A stretch of 64,000 bases of DNA, from assembly GCA_020637195.1 (NCBI GenBank), contig JACJWK010000015.1, positions 24,144-88,143 of the forward strand, written 5' to 3'. The notes beneath the pieces are model-generated. The model ran no database searches and was not told where the DNA came from. It worked only from the letters and a program-made list of their open reading frames with translations. The DNA comes from Microthrixaceae bacterium. Its GTDB lineage: Bacteria; Actinomycetota; Acidimicrobiia; Acidimicrobiales; DATDAH01. Below, piece by piece: positions 1 through 8,099 of the stretch (the stretch's first letter is position 1; each line of letters starts with the position of its first letter). The translations under genes were made by a program, and so were the position numbers.

Positions 1-98
1 TCGAGGTCGTCGACGGCAAGCTCGAGGTGGTGGTGACCGACGCCGGCGACGCCAAGCGCCGGCCCGCGCCCGCCGGCGAGCACGCCGCGCGACCCTGA
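1..98 (+). CDS. C-terminal end of an unidentified protein
   Basis: An open frame enters from the left edge (first full codon at base 3) and ends at TGA 96-98. The 31 visible residues start EVVDGKLEVVVTDAGDAK and end in a proline/alanine-rich tail. The piece is too short to name. It converges on sufB, with 36 bp between the two stop codons. It occupies the place where sufD or sufC would follow sufB in a usual suf operon, and it does not resemble either. Confidence 0.5.
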   Translation, partial: EVVDGKLEVVVTDAGDAKRRPAPAGEHAARP

Positions 99-134
99 GG
101 CGCCCGGTCGGCGCGTCGCCGCCCCGACCCGGCG

Positions 135-1538
135 TCAGCCGACCGAGCCCTCCATCTGCAGCTCGATCAGGCGGGACCACTCGACCGCGTACTCCATGGG
201 GAGGGTGCGGGTGACGGGCTCGATGAAGCCGTTCACCACCATGCCCATGGCCTGCTCCTCGGAGAGGCCCCGGCTCATCAGGTAGAAGAGCTGCTCGTCG
301 GCCACCTTGGACACGGTGGCCTCGTGGCCGATGCGGGCGTCGCGGGCCCCCACCTCCATGTAGGGGAAGGTGTCGGAGATGGAGTCCTCGTCGAGGATGA
401 GGGCGTCGCACTGGACGTGGCTGACGCAGCCGGGGGCGTCGTCCTCGACCCGGACGAGCCCGCGGTAGCTGGTGCGGCCGCCGTCCTTGGAGATCGACTT
501 GGAGACGATCTTCGACGTCGTCTCGGGGGCGGCGTGCACCATCTTGGCGCCGGCGTCCTGGTGCTGGCCCTCGCCGGCGTACGCCACCGAGAGCACCTCA
601 CCCGAGGCCTTGGGACCCACCATGTAGACCGCGGGGTACTTCATGGTGAGGCGGGACCCGATGTTGCCGTCGATCCACTCCATGTGGCCTTCGGCCTCGA
701 CCCGCGCCCGCTTGGTGACCAGGTTGAACACGTTGCTCGACCAGTTCTGGATGGTCGTGTAGGTGACCCGGGCCGAGGGCTTGACCACGATCTCCACGAC
801 GGCGGAGTGCAGGGAGTCGCTGGTGTAGACCGGCGCCGAGCAGCCCTCGATGTAGTGCACCTGGGAGCCCTCGTCGGCGATGATCAGCGTCCGCTCGAAC
901 TGGCCCATGTTCTCGGCGTTGATGCGGAAGTAGGCCTGGAGCGGCATCTCCACCGACACGCCCGGGGGCACGTAGATGAAGCTGCCGCCGCTCCACACCG
1001 CGGTGTTGAGGGCGGCGAACTTGTTGTCGTTCTTGGGGATGACCGTGCCGAAGTAGGCCTTGACGATCTCGGGGTGCTCGCGCAGGGCCGTGTCCATGTC
1101 GGTGAAGATCACGCCCTGGGCCTCGAGGTCCTCGCGGTTGCGGTGGTAGACGACCTCGCTCTCGTACTGCGCCGTGACGCCGGCGAGGTACTTGCGCTCG
1201 GCCTCGGGGATGCCCAGCTTCTCGTAGGTGGACTTCACCGAGTCGGGCAGCTCGTCCCAGGCGTCGACCTGCTTGTCGGTGGGCTTGATGTAGTAGTAGA
1301 TGTCGTCGAAGTAGATCTCCGACATGTCGCCACCCCAGTTGGGCATGGGTCGGCGCTCGAAGTGCTGGAGCGACTTCAGGCGGTTGTCCCGCATCCAGTC
1401 GGGCTCGCCCTTCATCCACGACATCTCCTGCACGATGTCGCGCGAGAGGCCCTTCTTGGGCTTGAAGACGTAGTCCTCCTCGTCGCTCCAGCCCAACTTG
1501 TAGCGCCCGAGGTCGAGGTCGAGCTCGCTGGTGGCCAT
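135..1538 (-). CDS. sufB: Fe-S cluster assembly scaffold protein SufB
   Basis: SufB is the scaffold of the cytoplasmic SufBC2D complex, on which Fe-S clusters are built with sulfur from SufS/SufU. The 467-aa product has the usual family length. Its N-terminus contains YKLGWSDEEDYVFKPKKGLS, and the C-terminal beta-helix carries SYRGLVRV and a QCD motif whose cysteine (about residue 377) matches the key C-terminal SufB cysteine. The ATG at 1538 has AGGAG 8 nt upstream; an open frame continues far upstream but is not SufB-like. No sufC, sufD or sufS gene is adjacent. The upstream gap holds an imperfect inverted repeat that may regulate it. Confidence 0.95.
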   Translation of the reverse strand: MATSELDLDLGRYKLGWSDEEDYVFKPKKGLSRDIVQEMSWMKGEPDWMRDNRLKSLQHFERRPMPNWGGDMSEIYFDDIYYYIKPTDKQVDAWDELPDSVKSTYEKLGIPEAERKYLAGVTAQYESEVVYHRNREDLEAQGVIFTDMDTALREHPEIVKAYFGTVIPKNDNKFAALNTAVWSGGSFIYVPPGVSVEMPLQAYFRINAENMGQFERTLIIADEGSQVHYIEGCSAPVYTSDSLHSAVVEIVVKPSARVTYTTIQNWSSNVFNLVTKRARVEAEGHMEWIDGNIGSRLTMKYPAVYMVGPKASGEVLSVAYAGEGQHQDAGAKMVHAAPETTSKIVSKSISKDGGRTSYRGLVRVEDDAPGCVSHVQCDALILDEDSISDTFPYMEVGARDARIGHEATVSKVADEQLFYLMSRGLSEEQAMGMVVNGFIEPVTRTLPMEYAVEWSRLIELQMEGSVG

Positions 1539-1610
1539 CGCTGCCGCTCCTGTGGTCGGGGGGTGGACCCGCCCGGTCGGGGTGCCCGTCGGCGCCGTCC
1601 GGGTCCGGTA

Positions 1611-1633
1611 ATTACTCCTACGCCGATAGTAAC
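1611..1633 (-). promoter_or_regulatory. Candidate operator/-10 region of sufB
   Basis: ATTACT and AGTAAC are separated by 11 nt, an inverted repeat with 5 of 6 bases matching, in an AT-rich patch unusual for this window. On the sufB strand a -10-like TACTAT (1626-1631) overlaps the right arm. A repressor bound here would block the promoter. The regulator (SufR/Rrf2-type would be typical) is inferred and is not in the window. Confidence 0.4.
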
Positions 1634-1727
1634 AAATCCCTCCGGCCGCGCCTCCTTCAGGCACCACGCGACCTGCCGATAGTGCCCGGAGGGCGCGCCG
1701 CGCCCCGGGCAGCGTGCGATCGAGGCG

Positions 1728-4592
1728 ATGGGCACACCGACGACGAGCGACGTGGAGGCCGGAACGGCCGAGGGCGCCCCTGCGCCGCCGGCCTTCGAGG
1801 ACGCGCCGGTGGGCCTGGTGCTCGCCGATCCCTCGGGTCGGGTCCTCGCCGCGAACGCGAAGTGGCGTGAGATCACGGGGTTCTCGGGCGTCCTGCCCGT
1901 GGCCGACCACGAGGCGCTGGCGCTGTTGCACCCCGAGGACCAGCCGATGGTGCGCGACGCCTGGGACGAGGCCTGCGCCCTCGGCCGGGAGCTGGAGGTC
2001 CGGGCCCGGGTCGTGCACCGCGACGGCGCCGTGCGCTGGGTGGACACCCGCGCGACGCCCGTGCTCGACCGGGACCGGACCGTCATGGGGTTCGCGGCCT
2101 CCGTGCTCGACCTCACCCACGTGCTCGACGACCGGGGCCGCCTGCCCGACGACGGTGGCCTCGCCCCCGAGGTCGTCGAGGCGCTCCCCCAGGGGGTGAT
2201 GGTCTACGACCCGACCGGCGCCATCACCGCCTGCAACGCCGCCGCCCACGACCTGCTCGGCGTGTCCCGGGACGACCTGCTCGCGCGGCGGGTGCCGTGG
2301 GCCACCTGGGACCCGGTCGACGGCGAGGGCCTGCCCCTCGCCCCCGACGGGCTGCCCGCCGCCCGGGCGCTGCGGGGCGAGCCGTCGGTGAGCGCCGTGG
2401 TCGGGTTCACCCCGCCGGGCCGCAGCCGCGTGTGGGTGGACGTGTCCGCCCGCCGCCTCGACCGGGGCGCGGACCTGCCCGCCGGCACGGTGGTGGTCAC
2501 CTTCGTGGACATCTCGCTGCGCAAGCGCACCGAGGAGGACCTGCGCGACAGCGAGGCACACCTCCGGTCGCTGTCCGAGTCCGTCCCCGTCGGCGTGTTC
2601 CGCTGCAGCCTCGAAGGGCGCCTGACCTACGTCAACCCCCGCTGGACCGAGCTCACCGGGGTCGGCGGCACGGACATCTTCCGCCTGCACGCCTACGACC
2701 TCATCCACCCCGAGGACCGGGAGGCCACCCTCGCCGCCTGGGAGGCGACCCTGCCCCAGGGCGTGCGCTACGACGGCCAGTTCCGCATCGTCGACGCCGA
2801 CGGCGAGCCCCGCTGGGTGCAGTGCCGGCTGAGCGTGGTGCGGGACAAGTTCGGCACCCCGACGGGCACGATCGGGTCGTTCGAGGACGTGAGCGCCCTC
2901 GTCGACGCCCGCGAGCAGAACGCCCGCCTGGCCACGATCGTGGAGTCGACGACCGACCTCGTCGTCATGATCGACGAGGAGACCGGCGCGGTCCTGTACG
3001 TGAACGGCGCCGCCCGCGACCTGCTCGGCATCGCCGACGACGACCTCGGCGACCTCGGTCTGCGCGACCTGCTCACCGACGAGTCCGAGGGCCTCTACAT
3101 CGAAGACGTCCGCCCCGTGCTGCTCCGGGGCGACACCTGGAGCGGCGAGCTGGTCATGCGCACGTCGAGCGGCGAGGACCGCCACGTCTGGCAGACGGTG
3201 GCGGGCGAGTTCGACAGCACCGGCGTGCTCGTGCGGGTGGCGATCATGGGCCGCGACGTCACCGAGCGGCGCCAGGCCGAGAGCGTCCTGGCCCACCAGG
3301 CGACCCACGACCCCCTCACCGGTCTGCCGAACCGCTCGCTGCTGCTCAACCACCTCGAGCTGGCCCTCGCCCGGTCCCAGCGCGACCGCTCACGGGTCGG
3401 CCTGCTCTTCTTGGACCTCGACCGCTTCAAGTCGGTCAACGACAACCGCGGTCACGACGTCGGCGACGAGCTGCTCCGCCAGGTGTCGCAACGGATCTCG
3501 GGCGTGCTGCGCCCGTCCGACACCGTCGCCCGGCTGGGCGGCGACGAGTTCGTCGTCCTGTTCGACGAGGTCGACGACCCCGACGACGCGGTGGCCGCCG
3601 CCCGACGGGTGTGCGACGCCATCGAGGACGACCCGTTCGGGATCGCCAGCCTCGAGCTGGTGATGACCACGAGCGCCGGGCTGGCGGTGTCCGCGCCCGG
3701 CGACGACCCCGAGACGCTCATCCGCAACGCCGACGAGGCCATGTACCGGGCCAAGGAGAAGGGCCGGGCCTGCCTCGAGGTCTACGACGAGGCGATGCGG
3801 CTTCGCACGACCAACCGCCGCATGCTCGCCGAGCAGCTGAGCACCGCGATCGCCGACGGTGACATCGAGGTGCACTACCAGCCCCAGGTGAACCTGCGCA
3901 CCGGCGCGGTGGTCAGCGTCGAGGCCCTGGCCCGGTGGAACCACCCGGGCCGCGGGCGGCTCGACCCCGACGAGTTCATCCAGCTCGCCGAGGACACCGG
4001 CCTCATCGTCGGCCTCGGCCTCAGCGTGTTGCACCGGGCCTGCGTCGACGCCGCGCGCTGGCACGACCAGCTCGGGCCCCAGGCGCCCCGGGTGGCCGTC
4101 AACCTCTCGTTGCGCCAGCTCGCCCAGAGCAACCTGCCCGAGCTGCTCGCCGAGATGATCGCCAAGCTCGGCGTCGACCCCCAGCTCCTGTGCCTCGAGG
4201 TGCCCGAGTCGGTGCTCGTCGGCGACGTCGACACCGCGATCGCGTCGCTCGAGGCCCTCAGCGAGGTCGGCGTGTCGCTGGCCATCGACAACTTCGGCAA
4301 GGGCTCGGCCTCGCTGCTCAACCTGCAACGGCTGCCGGTGGACACGCTGAAGGTGGACCGCTCGTTCGTCGACGGGCTCGGCCCCGACCCCGAGGACTCG
4401 GCCATCGCCGCCGCGATCATCGGACTGGCCCACAACCTCAACCTCGAGGTGATCGCGGAGGGCGTCGAGCTCGTCGAGCAGCTCGCCGAGCTCCGGGCCC
4501 TCGGGTGCGACGGCGGCCAGGGCTACCTGTTCGCGAAGCCCATGGACGCCGACGCCGTCCGCCCCTACTTCGGCCACGTCTTCGCGGTCTGA
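1728..4592 (+). CDS. PAS-PAS-PAS-PAS-GGDEF-EAL protein, probable diguanylate cyclase
   Basis: This 954-aa soluble protein has four PAS-like sensor modules (about 20-135, 145-265, 275-392, 398-515), a GGDEF domain (520-690) and an EAL domain (700-950). The cyclase site is intact (RLGGDEF, GGDEF at 604-608), and an RxxD inhibitory site sits at 595-598. The EAL domain keeps EALAR (732-736) and the late QGYLF motif. However, the metal-binding DDFGTG loop reads DNFGKG at 854-859, so c-di-GMP hydrolysis is doubtful. No membrane segment is visible; the PAS modules suggest sensing of a redox or small-molecule signal. ATG 1728 has only a weak GAGG upstream. It is divergent from sufB. Confidence 0.93.
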   Translation: MGTPTTSDVEAGTAEGAPAPPAFEDAPVGLVLADPSGRVLAANAKWREITGFSGVLPVADHEALALLHPEDQPMVRDAWDEACALGRELEVRARVVHRDGAVRWVDTRATPVLDRDRTVMGFAASVLDLTHVLDDRGRLPDDGGLAPEVVEALPQGVMVYDPTGAITACNAAAHDLLGVSRDDLLARRVPWATWDPVDGEGLPLAPDGLPAARALRGEPSVSAVVGFTPPGRSRVWVDVSARRLDRGADLPAGTVVVTFVDISLRKRTEEDLRDSEAHLRSLSESVPVGVFRCSLEGRLTYVNPRWTELTGVGGTDIFRLHAYDLIHPEDREATLAAWEATLPQGVRYDGQFRIVDADGEPRWVQCRLSVVRDKFGTPTGTIGSFEDVSALVDAREQNARLATIVESTTDLVVMIDEETGAVLYVNGAARDLLGIADDDLGDLGLRDLLTDESEGLYIEDVRPVLLRGDTWSGELVMRTSSGEDRHVWQTVAGEFDSTGVLVRVAIMGRDVTERRQAESVLAHQATHDPLTGLPNRSLLLNHLELALARSQRDRSRVGLLFLDLDRFKSVNDNRGHDVGDELLRQVSQRISGVLRPSDTVARLGGDEFVVLFDEVDDPDDAVAAARRVCDAIEDDPFGIASLELVMTTSAGLAVSAPGDDPETLIRNADEAMYRAKEKGRACLEVYDEAMRLRTTNRRMLAEQLSTAIADGDIEVHYQPQVNLRTGAVVSVEALARWNHPGRGRLDPDEFIQLAEDTGLIVGLGLSVLHRACVDAARWHDQLGPQAPRVAVNLSLRQLAQSNLPELLAEMIAKLGVDPQLLCLEVPESVLVGDVDTAIASLEALSEVGVSLAIDNFGKGSASLLNLQRLPVDTLKVDRSFVDGLGPDPEDSAIAAAIIGLAHNLNLEVIAEGVELVEQLAELRALGCDGGQGYLFAKPMDADAVRPYFGHVFAV

Positions 4593-4657
4593 GCCCAGCC
4601 GCCGCGGGGCTCCGGTTCACCGCCCGGACCGGCCCTCGACCTGCCAGACTGCGCCCG

Positions 4658-6289
4658 GTGACTGCCCCGGAGCGGCCGGTGGGACCCATCTCATCCTGGG
4701 GGGAGACGGGCGAGATCGGCGCGGGCCCGCCGTCGGGCCCGCCCTGGTGGCTGGCCCCGCTGGTCGGCCTCACCGTGGTCGGCCTGCTCCTCTGGACCGG
4801 CCACGCCGAGGGCGCCCTGCTGCTCCTCGCGCTCGTCACGGCCCTGACCCTCGCCCGCCTCGTGTCGCCATCGTTCGACCGTCGCCTGTCGTGGCTGCTC
4901 GGGCGGGTCGCCCACGGGGCGGGGCGCCTGCTGGCGTGGCTGCTGCTCGGCGGCGTCACGGTCCTCGTGGTGGTGCCCGTCTGGGTCGTCACGAGGCTCG
5001 GCCGCTACGACCCCCTCGACATCGGCGCCGCCGACGCGGGCCGGTGGGACGACGGCGGTCGGCGCTGGTGGCACCGGCGGCCGGACCAGCCGTTCACCAG
5101 GGAGGCTCGCCGTCCGGGGCGGCGGCGGCTCCACGCGGCCGGCCTGGTGCTGGTCCCGCTGGGCGCGCTGCTCCTCCTCGCCCTCCCCGCCCGCCACTTC
5201 GTCGCCGACCTGCGGGCGCCGTCGTCGGGGCCGGCGCCCGTCCCCTCCGCCGACGGCGGCGACCAGCCGGTCGCCGCCCCCGACACCCCGTGGGAGGTGA
5301 CCGGCACGGGCCCGCAGCGCGACGGCGATCCCCTGCTGGCCCAGACGGACGAGTGGGCCGCCGAGGCCCTGGCCGGCCGGGTCCAGGTCACCGAGTACGA
5401 CCCCACCAACATCCTGCGCATCCGCGACGCACACACCGAGTACTTCAACTACGAGGACCGCGTGCGCCGGAGCTGGGAGCCCCCCACCGACGACCCGGGG
5501 CTCGATGTCTGGTTCTTCGGCTCCTCGATGCTGCTCGGGCCCTCCGTCATCCGCGACGACCACACGGTGGCGTCCGAGGTGGCGCGGGCGGCCTGGGAGC
5601 AGGGCGGCATCCCCGTGCGGGCGTCGAACTTCGCGATCGGTGGCTACGAGACCTGGCAGCAGACCGTGCTGATGGCGCAGATGCTGACCGAGCGGCCCGC
5701 CCCCGACCTCGTCGTGTTCTACGGCGGGTACAACGACCTGCACAACTACATCACCCCGGGGGCGCCGACCGAGGTGTCGAACACCTGGGCGGGGGACTTC
5801 GAGCGCGCGCTGGAGGACTCGGGCGCCACGCTCCAGGTCCCGGCCGAGGACTCGGTCGCCCGCACCACCGGCTGGGACCCCGCCAACGCCGCCGCGGTCT
5901 ACGACCGGGGCATCGAGGTCGCCCAGGACCTGCTCCGCGCCCGCGGGATCCCGTTCGCCAACTTCCTCCAGCCGTGCCTCTGGACCCGCGAGGCCGAGGC
6001 GGAGCGCGCCACGCTGGCACAGATCGGCACCGACGAGGAGTACCGGGCGTCCTTCGGTGCGGTCTACGACGCCGCCCGGGCCGCCATCACCGTGCCCGTC
6101 GTGGACCTCTCGGACGTGCTCGACGACCTGGCGGGGATCGTCTACTGGGACGAGGTGCACCACAACGAGGCCGGTACGGCCGCCGCCGGCCAGGCGGTCG
6201 AGCGCCACCTGCGCCCGCAGCTCCAGGCGCTGTGGGCCGACGGGAATGGAGGGGGCCCGACGACCGCATCCACCACGCCGTCGGCGTGA
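4658..6289 (+). CDS. Membrane-anchored SGNH/GDSL-hydrolase-like protein
   Basis: The 543-aa product starts at GTG 4658. Hydrophobic segments lie at about 34-68, 90-112 and 160-178, followed by a Pro/Ala linker and an extracytoplasmic SGNH-type domain. Block I is GSS (288-290), an N/G block is NFAIGG (324-329), block III is GGYND (356-360), and the Asp/His block is DEVHHN (498-503). SGNH domains act as esterases or O-acyltransferases; the substrate here is unknown, and a cell-envelope sugar would fit the topology. It follows the GGDEF gene by 65 nt and converges on an ABC operon with only 19 nt between them. Confidence 0.72.
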   Translation: MTAPERPVGPISSWGETGEIGAGPPSGPPWWLAPLVGLTVVGLLLWTGHAEGALLLLALVTALTLARLVSPSFDRRLSWLLGRVAHGAGRLLAWLLLGGVTVLVVVPVWVVTRLGRYDPLDIGAADAGRWDDGGRRWWHRRPDQPFTREARRPGRRRLHAAGLVLVPLGALLLLALPARHFVADLRAPSSGPAPVPSADGGDQPVAAPDTPWEVTGTGPQRDGDPLLAQTDEWAAEALAGRVQVTEYDPTNILRIRDAHTEYFNYEDRVRRSWEPPTDDPGLDVWFFGSSMLLGPSVIRDDHTVASEVARAAWEQGGIPVRASNFAIGGYETWQQTVLMAQMLTERPAPDLVVFYGGYNDLHNYITPGAPTEVSNTWAGDFERALEDSGATLQVPAEDSVARTTGWDPANAAAVYDRGIEVAQDLLRARGIPFANFLQPCLWTREAEAERATLAQIGTDEEYRASFGAVYDAARAAITVPVVDLSDVLDDLAGIVYWDEVHHNEAGTAAAGQAVERHLRPQLQALWADGNGGGPTTASTTPSA

Positions 6290-6308
6290 CGGTCGCAGCG
6301 GCCCCGGC

Positions 6309-8099
6309 TCAGCCGTCGGTCGTGACGGCCCCGCGCGACCAGGTGTCGAACAGGGCGGCGTAGCGGCCCTCGTCGGCGACCAGGGCGTCGTGGGTGCCGA
6401 GCTCGGCGAGGCCGCCCGCGTCGACGACGCCGACCCGATCGGCCCGCTCGGCCGTGGAGAGCCGGTGGGCGATGACGATGACCGTGCGACCGGCCATGAG
6501 CCGGTCCATGGCGCCCTCGACCAGGGCCTCGGTGCCCGGGTCGAGGCTGGAGGTGGCCTCGTCGAGCACCAGGACGGCGGGGTCCGCCAGCGCGGCGCGG
6601 GCCAGCGACACGAGCTGCTTCTCGCCCGCGGACAGGCGCGAGCCCCGCTCGCGCACCTCGGTGTCCAGGCCGTCGGCCAGGGCGGCGAAGCGCTCGCGCG
6701 CCCCGATCACCTCGAGGGCGGCGTCGACGTCGTCATCGGTGGCGCCCCGCCGGCCGATGCGCACGTTGTCGCGGATGGAACCCGCGAACAAGAAGCCCTC
6801 CTGGGGCACGACGACGATGCGCTCGCGCAGCGACCCGAGGGTGGCGTCGCGCAGGTCGGTGCCCCCGAAGCGGACCTCGCCGTCCACCGGGTCGTACAGG
6901 CGGGCGCACAGCTTCGCCAGGGTGGACTTGCCCGCTCCCGTGGGCCCCACCAGCGCGAGGCGCTCCCCCGCCGCGATCGTCAGGTCCACGTCGCGCAGCA
7001 CCCGGGGGCCGTCGCCGTACGCGAACGACACGCCGCGGACCTCGAGGTCGCCGCGGGCGGGCAGGTCGACCGCGCCGGGGCGCTCCCGGACCTCGACGGG
7101 CTCGTCGAGCACCCCGAACACCTTCTGCAGCCCGGCGCCGGCGGACTGGACCGTGTTGAAGAGCTGGCTCAGCTGCTGCACCGGTTCGAACAGGTTCGAG
7201 AGGGTGAGCACGAAGAACGTCACCGTGCCGATCGTCACCACGTCCCGGCTGACGAGCCAACCCCCCACCCCGACGACGGCCGCCGTGGTGCCGATGCCGG
7301 CGAGCTCGATGATGGGCAGGTACCACGCCTGCACCTTCACCGAGCGCATGTGCGCGTCGTAGAGCACCTGGTTGCGCTCGGCGAACCGGCGGGTCTCGGT
7401 GGACTCCCGGCCGAAGGCCTGGATCACCCGCACCCCGGCGATGGACTCCTGGAGGTTCGACAGCGTGCCGCCGATCTGGTCGCGCACGACGAGGTAGGCC
7501 TCGTTGGAGTCGCGCTGGAACTTGATGCTGGCCAGGACCACGAAGGGCAGCGCGATCAGGCACACCAACGCGAGCTGCCAGGAGACGACGACGAGCACGA
7601 CCACCGAGACGACCAGCAGGAGGATGTTGCTGACGAACTGGAGCAGGCCCATCTGCACCAGCTCGGCCATCGAGTCGACGTCCGAGGTCATGCGCGACAC
7701 GATCACCCCGGCCTTCTCCCGGTCGTAGAAGGGCATCGACAGGCGCTGGAGCTTGTCGAAGACGCGGAGGCGCAGGTCCCGCAGGAACGACTCCCCCACC
7801 TGGCTGATCACCCGCACCTGCGCCCGGAACACGACGTAGGCCACCGCCGCGACCACCACGTAGGCCGCCACCGCGGCGTTCAGGGCACCGGCGTCGCCGG
7901 CCGAGATCCCGTGGTCGATGCCGTAGCGCACGAGCAGCGGCCCCGCGAGCGTGGTCGAGGTCCACAGGACCAGCAGCACGACGCCGAGGGCCACGCGACG
8001 CCGGTACGGCCCGAGCATCCGTCCCGAGCGGCGCAGGACCCGCCGCGCCGCCTCGGCGTCCAGCTTGTCGGCCTCGTCCACCCCGACCTCGCGGATCAC
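6309..8099 (-). CDS. ABC exporter subunit with catalytic Walker B
   Basis: A fused exporter half of 596 aa: six membrane segments (about 30-310), then a nucleotide-binding domain. Walker A is GPTGAGKST (about 385), the signature is the atypical LSAGEKQ (about 491) and Walker B is LVLDEATSS (about 511) with the catalytic Glu present. The GTG start at 8099 overlaps the stop of the upstream half-transporter (GTGA), so the two are co-translated and very likely form a heterodimer. The substrate (drug, lipid or peptide) cannot be told from sequence. Confidence 0.9.
   Translation of the reverse strand: MIREVGVDEADKLDAEAARRVLRRSGRMLGPYRRRVALGVVLLVLWTSTTLAGPLLVRYGIDHGISAGDAGALNAAVAAYVVVAAVAYVVFRAQVRVISQVGESFLRDLRLRVFDKLQRLSMPFYDREKAGVIVSRMTSDVDSMAELVQMGLLQFVSNILLLVVSVVVLVVVSWQLALVCLIALPFVVLASIKFQRDSNEAYLVVRDQIGGTLSNLQESIAGVRVIQAFGRESTETRRFAERNQVLYDAHMRSVKVQAWYLPIIELAGIGTTAAVVGVGGWLVSRDVVTIGTVTFFVLTLSNLFEPVQQLSQLFNTVQSAGAGLQKVFGVLDEPVEVRERPGAVDLPARGDLEVRGVSFAYGDGPRVLRDVDLTIAAGERLALVGPTGAGKSTLAKLCARLYDPVDGEVRFGGTDLRDATLGSLRERIVVVPQEGFLFAGSIRDNVRIGRRGATDDDVDAALEVIGARERFAALADGLDTEVRERGSRLSAGEKQLVSLARAALADPAVLVLDEATSSLDPGTEALVEGAMDRLMAGRTVIVIAHRLSTAERADRVGVVDAGGLAELGTHDALVADEGRYAALFDTWSRGAVTTDG

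Noticed and set aside
1..134. A sufD or sufC start after sufB on the minus strand
   Set aside because: No ATG is present, the only GTG frame has no SufD/SufC-like sequence, and the plus strand carries a better coding tail.
135..3353. Very long minus-strand open frame running upstream from SufB
   Set aside because: Only the part from ATG 1538 resembles SufB; the rest is the antisense of the PAS/GGDEF/EAL gene, open because of high GC.
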